In this document: one piece after another, positions 33,794 to 41,374 of the stretch
Layout: each line of letters starts with the position of its first letter
How positions within the stretch are numbered: position 1 is the stretch's first letter
Source of the DNA: Oscillospiraceae bacterium
GTDB lineage: Bacteria > Bacillota > Clostridia > Oscillospirales > Ruminococcaceae
Length of the DNA: 64,000 nucleotides
Direction of reading: 5' to 3'
Assembly: GCA_017473015.1 (NCBI GenBank)
Contig: JAFUNP010000005.1
Location: 23,024 to 87,023 of the forward strand
Translations under genes and position numbers: made by a program
Notes under the pieces: generated by a model
Database searches by the model: none
Seen by the model: only the letters and a program-made list of their open reading frames with translations
What the model was told of the DNA's origin: nothing

Positions 33794-34704
33794 ATCATTT
33801 CCTCTGTAAACTGTTTTATATCGCTGTAAACAAAGTCAGCGGACTGGATATATCCGTCGTTTCTGCCGAACAAACCGCTGTGCTTTGTACGGAAATCGTA
33901 GTAAGGCACATTTTTTGTCACTTCGTTTACAAAATCTTCTCCTGTCAGCACTTTGTGCAGGTGGCTGATTGTAATAGGCTGGGTGGCAATATTCAGCACA
34001 CGGACATTGTTTTCAATTGCAGTCTGTATATTTTCGTACAAGTATTTCAGATTGTAATACTGAAACACCCCTCTGCTGTCGGTAAAATTCAGCGCAGAGA
34101 AGCCCACCTGTCTGAAAATCTCTTTCAGAGCAGGGCGGTCAATATCAGCTTTCACTGCCCAGAATCCGTCTTCGCGTAGAGAGTAATACTCTTTCAGCTG
34201 TGGCTGTTTAGCAGACAATTCTGTCATTTTGGCTTCGTTCAGCAGTGCAGGAATATAGTTTATATAGTCATAAATAAAATTTTTCTTGATGTTTTTGCCG
34301 TACAGACCGGGCAGACGGATAATGTGGTAATCAGGACAAATCTGCTTTACCTTTTCTTCCAGATACAGACGGTTTCTTCCATAGGCTTCCAGACCGTCGG
34401 TTTCCATAACCGCATCTTCATCCTTGCCGTTTGGCTCTTTATACACATCCACAGTGGAAATCAGCACCAGTTTTTTCGGTACGATTTTTCGGATGTTCTC
34501 CGCTGCATTTTTTATTATTTCCAGGTCCCGGTCCGGGTATTTGTTGGCGATGAATTTGGCGGCAGGCACACCGGAATAATACAACACATCCGGCTGAGTG
34601 CCGAAGGCATCCTGTATATTTTTTGAATTGTACAGACCGTCAAAGTCTGCCGAGGCCGCCAGATTGCTGCCCACAAAGCCTGTGTAACCAACCAGAGATT
34701 TCAT
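33790..34704 (-). CDS. NAD-dependent epimerase/dehydratase-like protein
   Basis: 304 residues from the ATG at 34704 (AAGGTGA six bases upstream); the longer frame from 34845 crosses the promoter. Extended SDR fold: GYTGFVGSN (nucleotide loop), ISTVDVY, and YGRNR where the family has YxxxK, so the catalytic lysine is replaced by Arg. LPGLYG is typical. First gene of the glycan operon; activity may be altered or structural. Confidence 0.85.
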   Translation of the reverse strand: MKSLVGYTGFVGSNLAASADFDGLYNSKNIQDAFGTQPDVLYYSGVPAAKFIANKYPDRDLEIIKNAAENIRKIVPKKLVLISTVDVYKEPNGKDEDAVMETDGLEAYGRNRLYLEEKVKQICPDYHIIRLPGLYGKNIKKNFIYDYINYIPALLNEAKMTELSAKQPQLKEYYSLREDGFWAVKADIDRPALKEIFRQVGFSALNFTDSRGVFQYYNLKYLYENIQTAIENNVRVLNIATQPITISHLHKVLTGEDFVNEVTKNVPYYDFRTKHSGLFGRNDGYIQSADFVYSDIKQFTEEMI

Positions 34705-34756
34705 AAAATTCACCTTTTCTGCGCTCTGTAAAAAAGAGCATACTAACTTACCATAT

Positions 34757-34785
34757 ATTATACATTTTTCCATCCATATCGTCAA
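34757..34785 (-). promoter_or_regulatory. Promoter of the glycan operon
   Basis: Minus strand TTGACG (complement 34780-34785), 17-bp spacer, TATAAT (complement 34757-34762). Confidence 0.8.
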
Positions 34786-34942
34786 TTTAACCGGGGTAAT
34801 ATAAATTGAATAAACTGTAAATTTTTCAGGCTGTTTTCTCCGCATATTTCACAATACACAGCTGTGCGTCACAGAAGCACAGATTAAAAAATAAACAGGT
34901 ATTTTTGTATACAATTTCCAATGTAAAACCCCACAGGAAAGA

Positions 34943-34971
34943 TTGACAAAAGATGATTAATAAAGGATAAT
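34943..34971 (+). promoter_or_regulatory. Promoter of the CoA-disulfide reductase gene
   Basis: TTGACA (34943-34948), 17-bp spacer, GATAAT (34966-34971). Confidence 0.75.
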
Positions 34972-35019
34972 ATAATTATCTAATTGTGTGTAAAACCAAG
35001 CACTATGGAGGAAAATATT

Positions 35020-36714
35020 ATGAAATATGTTATTATCGGCGGTGTAGCCGGCGGTGCCGGTGCAGCAGCCAGACTGAGAAGACTGGATGAACAGGCTGAA
35101 ATCATCATGCTGGAAAAAGGCGAATACATCTCCTTTGCCAACTGTGGTCTGCCATACTATCTGTCCGGTGTTATCAGCGAAAAAGAAAAACTGCTGGTTC
35201 AGACACCTGCCAGCTTTACAGGCCGTTTCAATGTAGATGTTCGCATCTTCAGCGAAGCTATTGCAATCGACGGCGCAAACAAAACAGTACGCGTTAAAAA
35301 CCATCAGGACGGCACAGAATACGACCTGTCCTATGATGAACTGGTATTGTCACCAGGTGCTGTTCCTGTTATTCCAAAAATGCCAATCAGCGAAGAAATG
35401 CCAATCTTCACACTGAGAAACGTTCCTGATACTTATGCTATCAAAGACTTCCTTGATGAACATCAGCCAAAAACAGCTGCTGTTATCGGCGGCGGCTTTA
35501 TCGGTGTTGAAGTTGCAGAAAACCTGAAAGAAGCAGGCGTTGATGTAACAATTATCGAAGCAGGCGAACATGTAATGCCTAATATCGACAAGGATATGTC
35601 TCATGGTCTCCACGGTCATATCCGTACAAAAGGTGTAACTCTGGCTACAGGCAAACTGGCCAGCGAAATCACAAAAGACGGCGTAGTGCTGGCAGACGGC
35701 GGTTTCGTACCTGCAGAAATGGTAGTGCTGTCCATCGGTGTAAAACCAGCCACAGCATTCCTGGCAGGCAGCGGCGTTGAACTGGGCGCACGCGGCGAAA
35801 TCCTGGTTGACGATTATCTCCACACAAATGTGGACGGCATCTGGGCAGTAGGTGACGCTATCGCTGTAAAACACTTTGTTTCCGGCGAACAGACAATCAT
35901 CCCACTGGCATCCCCTGCAAACAAACAGGCTCGTATCGTTGCTGACAACATCAAAGGCAGAAAAACAAAATACAACGGCACACAGGGTACATCCATCGCC
36001 AAAGTATTTGATATGACTGTTGCTTCCACAGGTCTGACAGAAAAAGACTGCATCCGTCTGGGCATTGATTACCACAAATCATTCTCTGCTACAAACAGCC
36101 ATGCAGGCTACTACCCAGGCCCAACAATGATGACAGTAAAACTGCTGTATACAAAAGGCGAAGGCAAAGTGCTGGGCGGTCAGATTGTAGGTTACAAAGG
36201 CGTTGACAAACGTATTGATATTCTGGCAGTAGCTATCCGCGCAGGTATGACAGTATTTGACCTGCATCAGCTGGAACTGGCTTACGCTCCACCATTCTCA
36301 TCTGCAAAAGACCCTATCAACATGGCAGGTTATGTAGGTGAAAACGTTGTTCTGGGTGAAAGCAAAGTGGCAACATTTGAAGAAGTGCTGGCTATGGGCG
36401 ACGAAGTTATCAAGCTGGACGTTCGTACAGAAGCAGAATGTGCACGCGGCATGGTACCGGGCTTTATCAACATTCCTCTCCACAAACTGCGCGAAAGATA
36501 TGCAGAACTGGACAAATCCAAACCTGTATACATCCACTGTCAGTCCGGTCTGAGAGCTTATGTTGGCGAAAGAATTCTGTCCAACCTGGGTTACAACTGC
36601 TACAACATCTTCGGTTCATGGATGTGGTACTCCATGTGGCAGGCTGACCTGCAGGCAAAAGCAGCAGAAAACGAAAGAACATCCAACTGCGCAAGACCTG
36701 AATTCAATGCATAA
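35020..36714 (+). CDS. CoA-disulfide reductase with C-terminal rhodanese domain
   Basis: 564 residues from the ATG at 35020 (GGAGG seven bases upstream; the frame opens earlier at 34984). FAD/NAD(P)H disulfide reductase: GGVAGGAGAAARLRR, single active-site Cys42 in SFANCGLPYY, a NAD site IGGGFIGVEVAENL, and GDAI. The C-terminal rhodanese-like domain carries HCQSGLRAY with Cys near residue 507. Family members reduce CoA disulfide, CoA persulfide or polysulfide and manage thiol or sulfane-sulfur stress. Monocistronic. Confidence 0.92.
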   Translation: MKYVIIGGVAGGAGAAARLRRLDEQAEIIMLEKGEYISFANCGLPYYLSGVISEKEKLLVQTPASFTGRFNVDVRIFSEAIAIDGANKTVRVKNHQDGTEYDLSYDELVLSPGAVPVIPKMPISEEMPIFTLRNVPDTYAIKDFLDEHQPKTAAVIGGGFIGVEVAENLKEAGVDVTIIEAGEHVMPNIDKDMSHGLHGHIRTKGVTLATGKLASEITKDGVVLADGGFVPAEMVVLSIGVKPATAFLAGSGVELGARGEILVDDYLHTNVDGIWAVGDAIAVKHFVSGEQTIIPLASPANKQARIVADNIKGRKTKYNGTQGTSIAKVFDMTVASTGLTEKDCIRLGIDYHKSFSATNSHAGYYPGPTMMTVKLLYTKGEGKVLGGQIVGYKGVDKRIDILAVAIRAGMTVFDLHQLELAYAPPFSSAKDPINMAGYVGENVVLGESKVATFEEVLAMGDEVIKLDVRTEAECARGMVPGFINIPLHKLRERYAELDKSKPVYIHCQSGLRAYVGERILSNLGYNCYNIFGSWMWYSMWQADLQAKAAENERTSNCARPEFNA

Positions 36715-36735
36715 TTGAAAACAGAATAAAAATAT

Positions 36736-36764
36736 AAGAGCGGTCATCGACCGCTCTTTTTTAT
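36736..36764 (+). terminator. Terminator after the CoA-disulfide reductase gene
   Basis: 10-bp stem AAGAGCGGTC/GACCGCTCTT, loop ATC, followed by Ts. Confidence 0.92.
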
Positions 36765-36788
36765 GTTTTCTCTGAGCATGGAGGCGTT

Positions 36789-37931
36789 TTATTCCGCTTT
36801 TTCCCAGTGCCGGGCAACTGTAGTCAGAGTATCAGCTATTTCATTTTCACTTTCAAAGGTAGTTATGAAAATACCCACCATATTACCTTTTACAGCTATA
36901 CATTCCATATTTCCTGTGGAGTATGCCTTGTCCAGACCCTTCACCTGTATTTCTCTGAAATCTGCTCCCTCATGGGCAAAGATAGCGGTTTTCATCAGCG
37001 CCTTTGCCACTGTTTCGGGCTTTACGCCGCCTTTTATGCGGTATACTTTCTGGTTGAGCCACAGATTTTCATTATTGTCTCCTGTTGTATATTCTGAACA
37101 TTCCCAGTATTCACAGAAAATTGTGTCTGTGTGCAGTATATCGCTCTCAAACTGGTAATGAAGTATTCTTTCACCTTCATATCCCAACTGGGAAAGGGTG
37201 ATATACCCTCCGTCAGTTTCCAGCGGCAGGGGAATTTCTTTGTTTTGACTCTCGGTGAAAATTCCCACAGCTGCAAAAGCGAAAATCATCACTCCCACAA
37301 TCCAGTACATTCTTGAGTTCTTCACAGGGCTGTGGTCTGTAGGTTTACCTCTTTTCATCCGGTGGTGAATTGTTATCAGCTTTAATGCAGAAATAATATC
37401 AGGCACCTCAAGGGCGACCAGTGCCGCAAACACACTGACAATACCTGTGGTACGGGTTATAAAGGAGAGAAATAATTCTGACGGCAGGCTGTTGCCATAA
37501 GTTACTGTTTCAATGGCAATCAGTATCAGCCACAGCAGCGGCAGCTGAATCAGTGTCAGATAAGCTTCCTTTATCACCTTTTTTATTGATGCCGCCTGTT
37601 CTCTGCTGTCAGCGTATACCTCTGTGGCAGCGCCGGCAGGTGCGCGGAATATAGCGGTAAACCCCATCATACACACATATTCCCAGCCGCAGTCGGTATA
37701 TTTCTGCTTTGTTTCGTCAGTCAGCTTCCACATAAAGCCGCCGCTGGTCAAAGCTTCCACGCGGTAGTCCATATCCGCCGGCTTACCCTTGGCAAAAGAA
37801 GAAAAGAATACGCCTCTGTCCACCAGATGCAGTCCTTGTGCAGCCATACTTTTGTAAAAGCTTTCCATACCGAATATATCAAATTTCCCCGGATGGAATT
37901 TGTATGTCAGGTCCACTGTCATATCAGTCAT
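36789..37931 (-). CDS. DUF2812 membrane protein
   Basis: 380 residues from the ATG at 37931 (TGATG overlap with the previous stop; GGAGG seven bases upstream). The first 110 residues match the DUF2812 pattern: a short segment beginning YKF, followed by MAAQGLHLVDRGVFFSSF and YRVEA. Four membrane segments follow (about 135-250), then an extracytoplasmic C-terminal domain. DUF2812 genes usually sit with a PadR regulator; here the partner is a small membrane protein. Function unknown. Confidence 0.8.
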   Translation of the reverse strand: MTDMTVDLTYKFHPGKFDIFGMESFYKSMAAQGLHLVDRGVFFSSFAKGKPADMDYRVEALTSGGFMWKLTDETKQKYTDCGWEYVCMMGFTAIFRAPAGAATEVYADSREQAASIKKVIKEAYLTLIQLPLLWLILIAIETVTYGNSLPSELFLSFITRTTGIVSVFAALVALEVPDIISALKLITIHHRMKRGKPTDHSPVKNSRMYWIVGVMIFAFAAVGIFTESQNKEIPLPLETDGGYITLSQLGYEGERILHYQFESDILHTDTIFCEYWECSEYTTGDNNENLWLNQKVYRIKGGVKPETVAKALMKTAIFAHEGADFREIQVKGLDKAYSTGNMECIAVKGNMVGIFITTFESENEIADTLTTVARHWEKAE

Positions 37932-38377
37932 CACAATCCCTCCGGTTTGTTTTCAAGATATTTGATTTTTTCGTTAGTAATTCCGGCCAGTGTCCTGAAA
38001 AGCGGGCCGAGAGCCATAATTACGATAAATATAAATGAAAACTCCCTGAAGGAAAAACCTATGACAAAGCTGCCCAGGTCAATGGCGGACAGTATCTTCT
38101 TTTCTTTCTCCAGACTTTCTGGGGTGTCATGTATGCTTATAATCAGTGGCATAATACTGTGCAGTTCTGCTTTGTCTTTTTCGCCGTTGATTTTGTTGTC
38201 AAGCCAGCCAAATATAATCGATACCACAATCATAACAATACCGCTTTTTACCCACATTGACCGGTCGATTATATCGTATACAAAAGCATACATCCATACA
38301 AACAGCACGGACCCGGTAAAAATATGCCCGGCAATCATTTTTATTGTGTATTTTTTCAGCATTTTTTCTTTGTCCAT
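37931..38377 (-). CDS. Small membrane protein paired with the DUF2812 gene
   Basis: 148 residues; GGAGGTGG before the ATG. Hydrophobic segments about 14-33, 41-58 and 105-130 with a charged middle loop (INGEKDKAELHS). No family recognised. First gene of a two-gene operon. Confidence 0.7.
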   Translation of the reverse strand: MDKEKMLKKYTIKMIAGHIFTGSVLFVWMYAFVYDIIDRSMWVKSGIVMIVVSIIFGWLDNKINGEKDKAELHSIMPLIISIHDTPESLEKEKKILSAIDLGSFVIGFSFREFSFIFIVIMALGPLFRTLAGITNEKIKYLENKPEGL

Positions 38378-38415
38378 AGTCCACCTCCATAAAATTTCAG
38401 TATATCTCTGATTAC

Positions 38416-38444
38416 ATTTTATAAATATATGAAACAGTTGTCAA
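38416..38444 (-). promoter_or_regulatory. Promoter of the DUF2812 operon
   Basis: Minus strand TTGACA (complement 38439-38444), 17-bp spacer, TAAAAT (complement 38416-38421). Confidence 0.75.
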
Positions 38445-38514
38445 TCGGCAGGGGATGAATGTGACTGTTTTGTAACAGAGCAGATATAACCGACGGAGTT
38501 ATTGTTCATTGCCA

Positions 38515-38677
38515 CGTAGGGGACGGCCTCCCGGACGTCCCGTGGCGGTTTGCCCTTGGTCGCAGTGAAACGGAGACCTTGGTGCAAATGCGAGCTGTGG
38601 CTAAATGCGAGCAAGCCAATACGGCGTCCCCGACCGCCCGGTATATTTTCGGGACGTCCGGGAGGCCGTCCCCTACG
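38515..38677. mobile_element. MITE-like element with perfect 28-bp terminal inverted repeats
   Basis: The left end (38515-38542, starting CGTAGGGGACGGCC) and right end (38650-38677, ending GGCCGTCCCCTACG) are exact inverted copies. The 107-bp core shares TGCAAATGCGAGCTGTGGC and AAATGCGAGCAAGCCAA with the partial copy at 22693-22803. No coding capacity. GC-rich in an AT-rich intergenic region. Confidence 0.82.
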
Positions 38678-38689
38678 CGTATTATGCCT

Positions 38690-38800
38690 CACCGCAACGG
38701 GACGGGAAACCCGTCCCCTACGGGATATACATCAGCTGTAATGTAAATCATTTGTATAACTTACCTAAATTTCGCCTGTAAACAGGGGGTAAAATTTTTC
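38690..38800. other. Further GC-rich repeat-like sequence and spacer before pyrB
   Basis: A second hairpin (ACGGGACGGG / CCCGTCCC near 38698-38718) follows the element. Otherwise no gene seen up to the pyr promoter. Confidence 0.4.
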
Positions 38801-38829
38801 TTGCTTTTTGTATATTCCTTTGATATAAT
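38801..38829 (+). promoter_or_regulatory. Promoter of the pyrimidine operon
   Basis: TTGCTT (38801-38806), 17-bp spacer, extended -10 TGATATAAT (38821-38829). Confidence 0.75.
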
Positions 38830-38839
38830 TAATCGAAAT

Positions 38840-38888
38840 GCCAAGACGGCACCGGCACACTGCTCTTGGCAGTGTGCCTATTTTTTTA
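38840..38888 (+). promoter_or_regulatory. Probable transcription attenuator in the pyrB leader
   Basis: An intrinsic terminator (GGCACACTGC 38854-38863 with GCAGTGTGCC 38869-38878, then TATTTTTTT) lies between promoter and pyrB. An upstream GCCAAGA (38840-38846) can instead pair with TCTTGGC (38864-38870), which covers the terminator loop and right arm: mutually exclusive antiterminator and terminator. Confidence 0.7.
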
Positions 38889-38924
38889 TAATCAAAAATT
38901 ACATATATCAGGAGGAATTCTAAA

Positions 38925-39794
38925 GTGAAAAATCTGTTCAATCTTTCCAGTCTTTCAGTTGAAGAAATCAACGCCATTCTCGACCGCGCACAGCAGTTTG
39001 CAGAAGGCGAAACCAGCGATATTGCAAAAGGCAAAATCATCGCCAGCCTGTTCTTTGAACCAAGCACAAGAACACAGAACTCCTACTCCATGGCAGTAAT
39101 GCGCCTGGGCGGTCAGGTAATCACATTCAACACAGAAGTTTCCTCCATGAAAAAAGGCGAAACCTTCTACGACACAGTGAAATGCTTTGAAGCACTGGGC
39201 TGTGATGGCGCTATCATCCGCCACAGCGAAAACGAATACTACAAACAGCTGGAAGGCATCAACATGCCTATCATGTCCGGTGGTGACGGCACAGGCAACC
39301 ATCCTACACAGTCCCTGCTGGACCTGCTGACAATCAAACAGGAATTCGGTAAATTCGAAGGTCTGAAAATCTGTATTGTTGGGGATGTTATCCACTCCCG
39401 TGTGGCCCACACAAACATTGAAGTTATGGAAAGACTGGGTATGCAGGTTTACACATCCGGTCCGGATGAATTCAAAGAAGACGGTCTGAACTATATCGAT
39501 TTTGACACAGCCGTAAAAGAAATGGATGTTATCATGCTGCTGAGAATCCAGCACGAAAGACTGTCATCTGCAATGGTTATGACAAAAGAAGACTACAACA
39601 GACAGTTCGGTCTCAACGCTGAAAGAGTTGCAGCTATGAAAGACCACGCTATCATTATGCACCCGGCTCCATTCAACCGCGGTGTTGAAATCAACGATGA
39701 CTGCGTGGAATGCGAAAAGAGCAGAATTTTCAAACAGATGTCCAACGGTGTATTCGTAAGAATGGCTGTAGTGGAACGCGCTCTCAAAGGTTGA
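38925..39794 (+). CDS. pyrB: Aspartate carbamoyltransferase
   Basis: 289 residues from a GTG with AGGAGG upstream. First committed step of pyrimidine synthesis: carbamoyl phosphate plus aspartate to carbamoyl aspartate. FFEPSTRTQNSY is the carbamoyl-phosphate loop; HPTQSLLDLLTI and MHPAPFNRGVEI are diagnostic of PyrB rather than ornithine carbamoyltransferase. No PyrI regulatory chain in the window. Controlled by the leader attenuator. Confidence 0.96.
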   Translation: MKNLFNLSSLSVEEINAILDRAQQFAEGETSDIAKGKIIASLFFEPSTRTQNSYSMAVMRLGGQVITFNTEVSSMKKGETFYDTVKCFEALGCDGAIIRHSENEYYKQLEGINMPIMSGGDGTGNHPTQSLLDLLTIKQEFGKFEGLKICIVGDVIHSRVAHTNIEVMERLGMQVYTSGPDEFKEDGLNYIDFDTAVKEMDVIMLLRIQHERLSSAMVMTKEDYNRQFGLNAERVAAMKDHAIIMHPAPFNRGVEINDDCVECEKSRIFKQMSNGVFVRMAVVERALKG

Positions 39795-40066
39795 TAAAAA
39801 TACTAAATATTTACATATATAAAGGGCAAATATCACATTTGCCCTTTGCCATGCAACAAAATGCTGTGTTATACAAAAAAATACCAGTAAATTTTGTTCA
39901 GACAACAATAGCTATTAATTCAAAAATGGGATAGAATAAATTAGATAGGATTTTAGCGAATCCTGTCATAATAAAAAATACACTTATCACTGTATCTGAT
40001 TACAAAAAAATGTAAAAAAGGCGACAGTGAGTTTGGTGTGTAAAAACATACGGAAAGGAAACAACT
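39795..40066 (+). other. pyrB-pyrC spacer
   Basis: A hairpin AAAGGGCAAAT/ATTTGCCCTTT (39821-39847) without a T-run, and a smaller AGGATT/AATCCT hairpin near 39950. This may modulate read-through from pyrB; a separate weak promoter is possible. No gene seen. Confidence 0.5.
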
Positions 40067-41335
40067 ATGCTTAATCTTTTGCTGAAAAACGGTACAGTTT
40101 ATGTTGACGGCGCTTTGAAAAAGGCGGATGTATTGCTTAAAGACGGTATAGTTGCCGATGTTAGAGCGGGTATCGAGTCCATCGATACTCCAACTGTTGA
40201 CGTTGAGAATTTATATATTTTACCAGGTTTCGCAGATGTACATGTGCATCTGCGTGAGCCTGGTTTTTCTTATAAAGAGACCATTGCAACAGGCACAGCG
40301 GCAGCAGCCAGAGGAGGCTTCACACTTGTGTGCAGCATGCCTAACCTGAACCCTGTTCCTGACAGCGTGGAAAACCTGAAAGCGGAGCAGGACATCATCG
40401 ATGAAAACGCAGTGATAAAAGTGCTGCCTTATGCATCCATCACACTGGGCGAAAAAGGCCAGACGCTGGTGGACTTTGATTCACTGGCAGACAAATGCTT
40501 TGCTTTCTCTGATGACGGTAAGGGCGTACAGAAAGAAGAAATGATGCTTCAGGCTATGAAACTTGCCAAGGCCAGCGGCAAACCTATCGTGGCCCACTGT
40601 GAGGATGAAAGCCTGCTGTTTGGCGGTTATATCCACGACGGTGAATATGCAAAACTTCATGGTCACCGCGGCATCTGCTCTGAAAGCGAGTGGGGCCAGG
40701 TTAAACGCGATGTTGAACTGGTGGAAAAATCCGGCGTACAGTATCATGTATGCCACATTTCCACAAAGGAAACTGTGGAAATAGTAAGACAGGCCAAAGC
40801 CAAAGGCCTGCCTGTAACCTGTGAAACAGGTCCGCACTACCTTGCTTTCTGCGATATGGACCTGCAGGAGCACGGCAGATGGAAAATGAACCCTCCAATC
40901 AGAAGCGCAGAAGACAGAGACGCACTGATTGCAGGTATAAAAGACGGCACTATCGAAGTGATTGCCACCGACCACGCACCGCATTCTGAAGAAGAAAAGA
41001 CAAAAGGTCTGGAAAAATCCAATATGGGTGTTGTAGGTCTGGAAACCAGCTTCGCCGCTGTGAATACATACATGGTAAACGCCGGTCACATCACATTTGA
41101 AAAGCTGGTGGAAATCATGGCAATCAACCCGAGAAAGATTTTCGGTCTGCCAGCCGGCATCAAAGTAGGCGACAAGGCTGATTTCACTGTGGTTGACAGG
41201 GAAAAGGAATGGGTTGTAAACCCACAGGAATTTGTCTCACTGGGCAAATTCACTCCGTTTGAGGGCGTAAAACTCACAGGTGATGTGGTGTTTACAGCCT
41301 ATGACGGCAAAGCAGTTTATAATAGTTTATATTAA
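40067..41335 (+). CDS. pyrC: Dihydroorotase (type I)
   Basis: 422 residues, typical of class I enzymes of Gram-positives. Cyclises carbamoyl aspartate to dihydroorotate. Metal ligands visible: HVHLREPGF at about 60, VAHCEDESL, HVCHIST and the conserved TDHAPHS. AAGGAAAC site before the ATG. Confidence 0.96.
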   Translation: MLNLLLKNGTVYVDGALKKADVLLKDGIVADVRAGIESIDTPTVDVENLYILPGFADVHVHLREPGFSYKETIATGTAAAARGGFTLVCSMPNLNPVPDSVENLKAEQDIIDENAVIKVLPYASITLGEKGQTLVDFDSLADKCFAFSDDGKGVQKEEMMLQAMKLAKASGKPIVAHCEDESLLFGGYIHDGEYAKLHGHRGICSESEWGQVKRDVELVEKSGVQYHVCHISTKETVEIVRQAKAKGLPVTCETGPHYLAFCDMDLQEHGRWKMNPPIRSAEDRDALIAGIKDGTIEVIATDHAPHSEEEKTKGLEKSNMGVVGLETSFAAVNTYMVNAGHITFEKLVEIMAINPRKIFGLPAGIKVGDKADFTVVDREKEWVVNPQEFVSLGKFTPFEGVKLTGDVVFTAYDGKAVYNSLY

Positions 41336-41340
41336 TATAC

Positions 41341-41374
41341 AGGGAGGAAGGGTATTTTACCCGAAAATATTATG
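41341..41374 (+). promoter_or_regulatory. carB ribosome binding site separated from the start by a hairpin
   Basis: GGAGG (41343-41347) stands 24 nt before the ATG (41372). A small hairpin, GGGTA-TTT-TACCC (41350-41362), lies in between and would shorten the effective gap to about 11 nt when folded. Confidence 0.6.
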
